DNA from: Mycolicibacterium poriferae
Lineage (GTDB): Bacteria; Actinomycetota; Actinomycetes; Mycobacteriales; Mycobacteriaceae
Reading direction: 5' to 3'
Length of the DNA stretch: 64,000 bases
Assembly: GCF_010728325.1 (NCBI RefSeq)
Contig: NZ_AP022570.1
Location: 3,720,001 to 3,784,000, forward strand
The notes beneath the pieces were generated by a model that saw only the letters and a list, made by a program, of their open reading frames with translations, was not told where the DNA came from and searched no databases. Shown one piece after another: positions 58,366 through 64,000 of this stretch (position 1 is its first letter; the number at the start of each line of letters is the position of its first letter). A program made the translations under genes and the position numbers.

Positions 58366-58995
58366 GTGCAGCGAGGACTACCGGTCCGGTCGGCGACCGA
58401 CCGCCGCCAGCCGCAGAAGAGCGACCTGCGCCGCAACGCGATCCTGGAGTCACTCGACCACCATCTGCGTGAAGTGGGACTCGACGGCATCAACATCGCC
58501 GACGTCACCCGCCGCGCCGGGGTGACCCGCTCGGCGTTCTACTTCTACTTCGAGAACAAGGCGGCTGCGGTCGCCGCGCTGCTGGAACCCATGTACGACG
58601 ACGGATTCCTGGCCAGCGACATCCTGACCGCCACCACCCGCCCGCCCAGGGACCGCATTCGGGCCATGCTCGAGGCGTTGCTCGACACGGTCGACCAGCA
58701 CCGCTACCTGCTCGAGGCGATGCTCGAGGCCCGCGCAACCAACCCGGCGATCCGCCGAGTCTGGGACGACGCCCGCGACTCGTTCATCCCCGAGCTGTCG
58801 GCGATGATCGCCGACGAGCGGGCCGCGGGGCGCGCCGAGGACGGTCCGCCGACCGAGGTGCTGGCGGAGTTGCTGCTGGAATTCAACGACCGCCTCCTCG
58901 AGCGCTACACCGTCGGCGGGCGGCTGACCCGGGACCAGCTCGTCGACGGGGCGGAGGCGCTCTGGTTGGGCACTCTCTACGGCCACGTCGGCTGA
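58366..58995 (+). CDS. TetR-family regulator (EthR-like)
   Basis: A 209-residue TetR protein. The DNA-binding domain reads RRNAILESLDHHLREVGLDGINIADVTRRAGVTRSAFYFYFENKAAAVAALL, where R-S-x-F-Y-F-Y-F is shared with the EthR subgroup. GTG 58366 is the start. It stops 17 nt before the phosphotransferase gene, so the two are one operon. The inverted repeat at 58304-58332 is its likely operator. The pair occupies the place of cobIJ, sigC, cobK and cobM in the M. tuberculosis order. Confidence 0.87.
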   Translation: MQRGLPVRSATDRRQPQKSDLRRNAILESLDHHLREVGLDGINIADVTRRAGVTRSAFYFYFENKAAAVAALLEPMYDDGFLASDILTATTRPPRDRIRAMLEALLDTVDQHRYLLEAMLEARATNPAIRRVWDDARDSFIPELSAMIADERAAGRAEDGPPTEVLAELLLEFNDRLLERYTVGGRLTRDQLVDGAEALWLGTLYGHVG

Positions 58996-59012
58996 CAGCG
59001 AAAGGCAACATC

Positions 59013-60077
59013 GTGACGATCCCCTGCAAACCCGAAGACCTCACCGCCGACTGGCTCGGCGGGGTGCTGGGCACCCCCGTCGCGAGCGTGGAGGTGACCG
59101 CAATCGGTACCGGCCAGACGGGCGCGACCTACCGCGTCGCGGCGACGTATGCCGGCGGCCCCGGTGACGCGCCGGCCACATTCGCGGTCAAGTTGCCCGC
59201 CCAGGACGACGCCGTGCGTGAACGGGTGGCGTTGGGCTACCTGTCCGAGGTCGAGTTCTACTCGACTGTCACCACCCAGGTGGCGATTCCGGTACCCGGC
59301 TGCTTCTACAGCGAGATCTCCTCCGACGGAGCGGATTTCGTGCTCTTGATGGCCGACATGGCTCCGGCCGTGCAGGGAGACCAGATCGCCGGGTGTACCA
59401 CCGCCGAGGCTGCGCTGGCCGTCGAGGCGCTGGCCGGCCTGCACGGACCGAGCTGGGGCGATCGGCGCTGGTTCGATCTGCCGTCGATCGTGATGCCCAA
59501 ACCGGGCGATGCCGAGGCGGCCAAGGGCCTCGGTGACGTGGCGGTGATGGCCGCCGACATCACACTGGACAAACTGGGCGGCAAGGTCAGCGACGAGGAC
59601 CGCGTCACGTTGACCACCTCGATGGCACTGGTCTCACCGTGGCTGATGGCCGAACCGGAGCGCTTCTCACTGATGCACGGCGACTACCGCCTGGACAACC
59701 TGCTGTTCGATCCCGAGCGCACCCGGGTCACCGTCGTGGACTGGCAGACCATCGGGTTGGGCCTGCCCGCACGCGATCTGGCGTACTTCACCGCCACCAG
59801 CCTGCGACCCGACGATCGCGCCGGCCTGGAACGAGACCTCGTCCAGCGTTACCACCGCGCTCTCGTCGGCTACGGGGTGCCCGACTACGATCTGCAGACC
59901 TGTTGGCAGGACTATCGTCTCGGCGTACTGCAGGCGCCGCTGTTGACCACGCTGGGCTATGCGTTCGCGGCGTCGACCGAACGCGGTGACGAGATGATCC
60001 TGACGATGCTGCACCGGGGCTGCCGAGCGATCCGCGAACTCGACGCGATCGAACTCGTCAGGTCGTATCAGGCTTGA
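59013..60077 (+). CDS. phosphotransferase-family (APH/choline-kinase-like) enzyme
   Basis: A 354-residue kinase fold. The catalytic loop is HGDYRLDN starting at His222, the metal Asp lies in VVDWQTIGLGLPARDLAYF, and MAPAVQGDQIAGCTTAEA resembles the hinge region. The similarity to the N-terminal half of the 14723-16714 fusion protein is clear (HGDYRLDN, DWQT, GDQI). Substrate unknown; family members act on hydroxylated antibiotics, alcohols or acyl carriers. AAAGG precedes GTG 59013. Its 3' end overlaps the 3' end of cobL by 20 nt. Confidence 0.85.
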   Translation: MTIPCKPEDLTADWLGGVLGTPVASVEVTAIGTGQTGATYRVAATYAGGPGDAPATFAVKLPAQDDAVRERVALGYLSEVEFYSTVTTQVAIPVPGCFYSEISSDGADFVLLMADMAPAVQGDQIAGCTTAEAALAVEALAGLHGPSWGDRRWFDLPSIVMPKPGDAEAAKGLGDVAVMAADITLDKLGGKVSDEDRVTLTTSMALVSPWLMAEPERFSLMHGDYRLDNLLFDPERTRVTVVDWQTIGLGLPARDLAYFTATSLRPDDRAGLERDLVQRYHRALVGYGVPDYDLQTCWQDYRLGVLQAPLLTTLGYAFAASTERGDEMILTMLHRGCRAIRELDAIELVRSYQA

Positions 60078-61245
60078 CTGCCGCCCACTGCGTCACCGGC
60101 ATGGCCGGTCGCCAACCGGTGAACGACCCCACCGGTTCCCCGCGATAGTGCTGGTAGCGGCGCAGTTCGCCGCCCAACCGTGAATGCTGTTGTATCAGAA
60201 CTGCTTCGGATTCAGCGGTGACGGCGTTGGCGACGAGTCGGCCACCCGGCTTCAACCGCTCCCAGCACGCGTCGATGAGCCCGGGCAGGCTCACACCGCC
60301 GCCGACAAAGACCGCGTCCGGCGATGGAGTGGACTCGAAGGCCACGGGAGCGGCGGACGTCGCCTCGACAGGAACCCCGAATACCAAGGCGTTGCGGGCG
60401 ATCCGCGCGCGGCGCGCCTCGTCACGTTCGAATGCCAGAGCCCGGCAGCCCGCTCCGGCCAGACACCACTCGACGGACACGCTGCCCGAACCCGCCCCGA
60501 CGTCCCACAGCATCTCACCGGGCCGGGGTGCCAGCGCGGCGAGGGTCGCGGCCCGCATCATCTGTTTGGTGATCTGGCCGTCGTGGGCGAAAGCATCGTC
60601 GGGCAGGGTCGCGAACCGGCGCGCGTCGGGCAGGTAGCGCACCGCCATCACGTTGAGGTCGTCGACGCCGCCGGGCGGCCGGGCCGCCCACTCGCGCGCG
60701 GTGGACGAGCGACGCAGTTCCTTTGGTCCGCCGAGCTGTTCGAGAACGGTCAGCTCGGAATCACCCCGTCCGGTGTCGGTGAGCAGCCGCGCCAACTCGG
60801 CCGGTGTCGAAGCGTCGCGCGACAACACGACGGCCTGCCCGCCGCGGCGCACCGCGGTATGGGTGGGCGCGGTCACCAGGCTGATGATCTCGGTGTCCTG
60901 TACCGGCCAGCCGACCCGCGAACAGGCGAGCGTGACCGACGAAACATGCGGCAGCACCATGACCCGCTCTGGCCCGTACAGGCGGATCAGCGATCCCCCG
61001 ACTCCGTGCATCAGCGGATCGCCGCTGGCAACGACGTGGACGTCACCGTCGGCGTCGTCGAGCAGAGTGCGCAGCGCGGGCAGCATCGGAGACGGCCACG
61101 GCCGTCGGGGCGCCGAGACGGTGTCGTCGAGCAGCTCGAGTTGGCGCGGCGACCCGTGCACCACGGTGGCGCGGGCCAGCTCGGCGCGCGCGGCCGGCGC
61201 CAGCCCAGCCATGCCGTCGGCGCCGATCCCGACCACGACGATCAT
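60058..61245 (-). CDS. cobL: precorrin-6Y C5,15-methyltransferase (decarboxylating) CobL
   Basis: A 395-residue two-domain enzyme. Residues 1-200 are the CbiE-like tetrapyrrole methylase (VVVGIGADGMAGL, VVASGDPLMHGVGGSLI), and residues 210-395 the CbiT-like SAM domain (EMLWDVGAGSGSVSVEWCL). It methylates C-5 and C-15 and decarboxylates the acetate side chain at C-12. ATG 61245 overlaps the SDR stop by 4 nt (ATGA); the longer open frame to 62184 is antisense. Rv2072c counterpart. Its partner genes cobK and cobM are not beside it. Confidence 0.93.
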   Translation of the reverse strand: MIVVVGIGADGMAGLAPAARAELARATVVHGSPRQLELLDDTVSAPRRPWPSPMLPALRTLLDDADGDVHVVASGDPLMHGVGGSLIRLYGPERVMVLPHVSSVTLACSRVGWPVQDTEIISLVTAPTHTAVRRGGQAVVLSRDASTPAELARLLTDTGRGDSELTVLEQLGGPKELRRSSTAREWAARPPGGVDDLNVMAVRYLPDARRFATLPDDAFAHDGQITKQMMRAATLAALAPRPGEMLWDVGAGSGSVSVEWCLAGAGCRALAFERDEARRARIARNALVFGVPVEATSAAPVAFESTPSPDAVFVGGGVSLPGLIDACWERLKPGGRLVANAVTAESEAVLIQQHSRLGGELRRYQHYRGEPVGSFTGWRPAMPVTQWAAVKPDTT

Positions 61246-62009
61246 CGTCTCAGCCTGCGCCACATCGACCTCGGCAGCAGCCGGAACCCCAGCGCCAACA
61301 CCGCCAGCGAGCGGGGCACCCACACCGTCGACCGTCCTTTCTTCAGTGCCGCCACCGCGGCCTCGGCCACCTGCGCCGGGGTGCTCGACAACGGCGCGGG
61401 CGCCATCCCCTGCGTCATCCGGCCCACGACGAATCCGGGCCGCACGAGGAGGAGCCGAACACCGCTGCCGTGCAGCGCGTCGGAGAGGCCGCTGCAGAAA
61501 CCGTCCAGGCCCGCTTTGGCCGAACCGTAGACGTAGTTGGCTCGGCGTACCCGCACCCCCGCGATCGACGAGAACGCCACGATCTGCCCGGCGCCCGCAG
61601 CACGCATCGCATCGGCCAGCACGGTCAGCAGGCTGACCTGCGCCACGTAGTCGGTGTGGGCGATCGCTGCCGCATGGGCCGCGTCCTTCTCGGCGAGGGC
61701 TTGATCGCCGAGGATGCCGAACGCGACGACCGCGGTGGTGATCGGCCCGTGCTCGGCGACGATGCTGTCGACCACGCCGGCATGGGCGCTCAGGTCGTCG
61801 GCGTCGAAGGCCACCACATGCACCGCCGCGGCACCCGCCTGCTCGACGATGCCGCGCTCGGCGGCGAGATCCTCGGGTCGCCGCGCGGCCAGCACCACGG
61901 TCGCACCGGACGCGAGCCGCCGGCCGATCTCGATGCCGATCTCGCTGCGTCCGCCGAAAATCACGATCACCTCGCGTCGGCCGCTCGACCCCTCCGCCGT
62001 GTCTGTCAT
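61242..62009 (-). CDS. SDR oxidoreductase (Rv2073c-like)
   Basis: A 255-residue short-chain dehydrogenase. The cofactor motif is [12 protein letters not shown]. The active site has Ser in [24 protein letters not shown], with Tyr in the YGSAK motif. The C-terminus is basic and Trp-containing ([12 protein letters not shown]). It resembles decaprenylphosphoryl-ribose-type 2-reductases and belongs to the cobL operon in M. tuberculosis. GATAAT lies 7 nt upstream of ATG 62009, a leaderless start. Substrate not provable. Confidence 0.82.
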   Translation of the reverse strand: MTDTAEGSSGRREVIVIFGGRSEIGIEIGRRLASGATVVLAARRPEDLAAERGIVEQAGAAAVHVVAFDADDLSAHAGVVDSIVAEHGPITTAVVAFGILGDQALAEKDAAHAAAIAHTDYVAQVSLLTVLADAMRAAGAGQIVAFSSIAGVRVRRANYVYGSAKAGLDGFCSGLSDALHGSGVRLLLVRPGFVVGRMTQGMAPAPLSSTPAQVAEAAVAALKKGRSTVWVPRSLAVLALGFRLLPRSMWRRLRR

Positions 62010-62043
62010 GGCAGCGATTATCACCTGCGCTAGCGTGGACCCG

Positions 62044-62457
62044 ATGGCGAAGGCAACGACACGGCTCACCAACGACGCGCTCGCATTCCTCACCGAGCGG
62101 CATCTGGCGATGCTGACCACCCTGCGGTCGGACCAGTCGCCGCATGTGGTCGCGGTCGGCTTCACCTTCGATCCCAAGACCCACATCGCGCGTGTCATCA
62201 CCACCGGTGGCTCGCAGAAGGCTGTCAACGCCGACCAGCGCGGGGTGGCCGTCCTGAGCCAGGTCGACGGCGCGCGCTGGCTCTCCCTGGAGGGCAAGGC
62301 GACGGTCAACCCCGACATCGACGCCGTCCGTGACGCCGAGTTGCGCTACGCGCAGCGCTACCGCACGCCGCGGCCCAACCCCAAGCGGGTGGTGATCGAG
62401 GTGCGGGTCGAGCGGGTGTTGGGTTCCTCGAGCCTGCTCGACCGCGGCGAAGACTGA
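62044..62457 (+). CDS. F420-dependent biliverdin reductase-like PPOX protein (Rv2074-like)
   Basis: A 137-residue split-barrel protein, exactly the length of Rv2074. [65 protein letters not shown] and [21 protein letters not shown] match the Rv2074 pattern, known to reduce biliverdin with F420H2. TAGCGT (62031-62036) is 7 nt upstream of ATG 62044, a leaderless promoter. It is divergent from the SDR gene and converges with pepE. Confidence 0.88.
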   Translation: MAKATTRLTNDALAFLTERHLAMLTTLRSDQSPHVVAVGFTFDPKTHIARVITTGGSQKAVNADQRGVAVLSQVDGARWLSLEGKATVNPDIDAVRDAELRYAQRYRTPRPNPKRVVIEVRVERVLGSSSLLDRGED

Positions 62458-62464
62458 GCAGCGC

Positions 62465-63640
62465 TCAGGAGGCCGGCACGACCACCAAGTCGTGCGGGCG
62501 ATTGTTCACCGACTGTGCTCCGTCGGCGGTGACGATGACGATGTCCTCGATGCGGGCGCCCCACTCGCCCGGAAAATAGATCCCCGGCTCCACCGAGAAC
62601 GCCATGCCCTCCTGTAGTTCCAGTCGGTTGCCGGCCACGATGTAAGGCTCCTCGTGCACCGACAGGCCGATGCCGTGCCCGGTGCGATGGACGAACGCCT
62701 CCCCCATCCCCTCGGCCGCCAGGACGTCGCGCGCGGCGGCGTCGATCTGCTCGGCGGTCACACCGGGGCGCACCGCGTCGACGGCGGCGCGCTGGGCCCG
62801 CTGCAGCACCGCGTAGCGGCGGGCGATGTCGGGGTCGGGTTCGCCGATGCTGTAGGTGCGGGTCGAGTCGGAGTTGTAGCCCGGCTCGTAGGGACCCCCG
62901 ATGTCGACGACCACGATGTCGCCGGAACGCAACTCGCGATCCGAGCACTCGTGATGCGGGTCGGCGCCGTGTGGGCCGGAGCCGACGATGATGAAGGCGA
63001 CCTCGGAATGCCCTTCGGCGACAATGGCTTCGGCGATGTCGGCGGCGACGTCGGCTTCGGTGCGCCCTGGCACCAGGAACTCCGGCACCCGCGCGTGAAC
63101 GCGATCGATCGCCTCGCCGGCCTTGCGCAGCGCCTCGACCTCGGCGGCGTCCTTGATCATCCGCAGTGTGCGCAGCACATCGGTGGCCAGCACGGGCACC
63201 ACGCCGAGCGTCTCGGCCATCGGCAGCAGATGCAGCGCGGGCATCGAGTCGGTGACCGCGACCGCGAGCGGCGCAGATTTCCCAGCGACCGCGAGCGGCG
63301 CAGACTTCCCCGCGACCGAGCTTCCCCCCAGCGCCGCAGCCACCAATGCGTAGGGGTCGTCGCCGTCGACCCAGTCGCGCAGCGCGATTCCCAGCTCACC
63401 GACCGCCGATTCCTTCATCGCGGCAAGCTCCAACCGGGGAACGATCATCGTCGGATCGCCGGCCGCAGGCACGACCAGGGCGGTGAGCCGCTCGAACGTC
63501 TGGGCCCGTGAGCCGACCAGATAGCGCAGATCGTAGCCGGGTGTGATGACCAGGCCGGCCAAGCCCGCCTCAGTGGTCGCGCGGGCCGCGGCGGCCAGCC
63601 GTTGTGCGTACACGTCGCTGCTGAAGCGGCTCGTCGTCAT
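62465..63640 (-). CDS. pepE: Xaa-Pro dipeptidase-like M24 peptidase (PepE)
   Basis: A 391-residue pita-bread-fold metallopeptidase. After the N-terminal creatinase-like domain come the metal ligands: D in [20 protein letters not shown] (two Asp), H in [17 protein letters not shown] in FSVEPGIY and E in ARIEDIV. It should cleave Xaa-Pro dipeptides or related peptides. ATG 63640 follows GGAAGG, with TAACCT 7 nt upstream. In the N-terminal domain a 9-residue block (AGKSAPLAV) is present twice. Rv2089c counterpart. Confidence 0.92.
   Translation of the reverse strand: MTTSRFSSDVYAQRLAAAARATTEAGLAGLVITPGYDLRYLVGSRAQTFERLTALVVPAAGDPTMIVPRLELAAMKESAVGELGIALRDWVDGDDPYALVAAALGGSSVAGKSAPLAVAGKSAPLAVAVTDSMPALHLLPMAETLGVVPVLATDVLRTLRMIKDAAEVEALRKAGEAIDRVHARVPEFLVPGRTEADVAADIAEAIVAEGHSEVAFIIVGSGPHGADPHHECSDRELRSGDIVVVDIGGPYEPGYNSDSTRTYSIGEPDPDIARRYAVLQRAQRAAVDAVRPGVTAEQIDAAARDVLAAEGMGEAFVHRTGHGIGLSVHEEPYIVAGNRLELQEGMAFSVEPGIYFPGEWGARIEDIVIVTADGAQSVNNRPHDLVVVPAS
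63258..63311 (-). repeat. in-frame 27-bp tandem duplication inside pepE
   Basis: Units 63258-63284 and 63285-63311 differ at two positions and encode AGKSAPLAV twice; a partial third copy (GCGACCG) follows. The unit length equals that of the stop-codon-associated repeats at 9727 and 34380. Confidence 0.85.
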
Positions 63641-63680
63641 GCCTTCCAGGTTACGTTTCCCCCTACGGCAGGATGACACC

Positions 63681-64000
63681 ATGACTTCGACCGCCGGTCC
63701 CCTGCTGCTGCTCGACGGTGCCAGCATGTGGTTCCGCTCGTACTTCGGTGTGCCGTCCTCGATCACCGCACCCGACGGCAGGCCCGTCAACGCGCTGCGC
63801 GGCTTCCTCGACGCCGTCGCGACGCTGATCACCCGCGAACGCCCGCACCGGTTGGTCGTGTGCCGTGACGACGACTGGCGGCCACAGTGGCGGGTGGAGA
63901 AGATCCCGTCGTACAAGGCGCACCGCGTGGCGCAGGAGAGCACCGGCGAGGAACCCGATGCCGAGGAAGTGCCCGACGAGCTGACCCCGCAGGTCGACAT
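63681..64000 (+). CDS. 5'-3' exonuclease (N-terminal part, cut by window edge)
   Basis: The visible 106 residues carry the 5'-3' exonuclease N-terminal pattern: [19 protein letters not shown] (metal-binding Asp), [31 protein letters not shown] (second Asp), SYKAHRV. This is the polymerase-I-like FEN domain without the polymerase part, equivalent to Rv2090. It is divergent from pepE, 40 nt apart. The gene continues beyond base 64000, so its end is not seen. Confidence 0.88.
   Translation, partial: MTSTAGPLLLLDGASMWFRSYFGVPSSITAPDGRPVNALRGFLDAVATLITRERPHRLVVCRDDDWRPQWRVEKIPSYKAHRVAQESTGEEPDAEEVPDELTPQVD

Noticed and set aside
1..64000. tRNA, rRNA or insertion sequences
   Set aside because: No cloverleaf-like segments, conserved rRNA sequence or transposase frames were recognised by reading; a tRNAscan search would settle this.

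Overview
The window is high-GC actinobacterial DNA, most likely from a rapidly growing Mycobacterium (Mycolicibacterium-type). Supporting signs are a WhiB4-type iron-sulfur protein, RbpA, the mycobacterial Ppm1/Lnt pair, many F420-dependent enzymes, abundant TetR regulators, a DUF222-HNH (13E12-type) gene, and many GTG or leaderless starts. From about 44.7 kb to the end the gene order follows the Mycobacterium tuberculosis rbpA (Rv2050) to Rv2090 block, with clear differences. No rRNA, tRNA, insertion sequence, prophage or CRISPR array was seen.

Layout. 0-4.3 kb: 3' part of an IclR regulator, SnoaL-like protein, two NAD-dependent dehydrogenases, a RibD/DHFR-like reductase and whiB4. 4.4-9.8 kb: a 54-residue zinc-ribbon protein and a TetR regulator, divergent across a 17-bp operator from an operon encoding a DUF7064/7065-type protein, an F420-dependent LLM oxidoreductase and a PEP-synthase/rifampicin-phosphotransferase-like enzyme. 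9.8-13 kb: a leaderless TetR gene divergent, across a perfect 18-bp inverted repeat, from a four-gene membrane operon (two paralogous six-TM proteins, a cytochrome oxidase subunit III-like protein and a subunit IV-like protein) with no catalytic oxidase subunit. 13-28.5 kb: CPA2 antiporter, phosphotransferase fused to a DUF7064/7065-type region, epimerase, TetR/molybdopterin oxidoreductase pair, peptidoglycan amidase and assorted metabolic genes including a broken SDR gene. 28.8-33 kb: a complete potABCD-like polyamine ABC transporter operon. 33-44.7 kb: F420 quinone reductase-like protein, EamA exporter, enoyl-CoA hydratase, MBL hydrolase, a DoxX-like protein with nine 11-residue repeats, lipoproteins, an esterase and a winged-helix/alpha-beta-hydrolase fusion.

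44.7-52.5 kb: rbpA, ppm1, lnt, amidohydrolase, fxsA, two tandem PPOX proteins and a DUF222-HNH gene with a vestigial second tail. 52.5-62 kb: cobalamin genes cobN, cobG, cobH and cobL. cobIJ, cobK and cobM, which lie between cobH and cobL in M. tuberculosis, are absent, and a TetR/phosphotransferase pair sits there. 62-64 kb: F420-dependent biliverdin reductase homologue, pepE and the start of a 5'-3' exonuclease gene.

A recurring feature is short tandem repeats (17-32 bp units, often 27 bp) that overlap the stop codon of a gene and run into the adjacent intergenic space. Five such loci occur, plus an in-frame 27-bp duplication inside pepE. The strongest candidate for an undescribed system is the TetR-controlled oxidase-subunit-like membrane operon at 9.8-13 kb.
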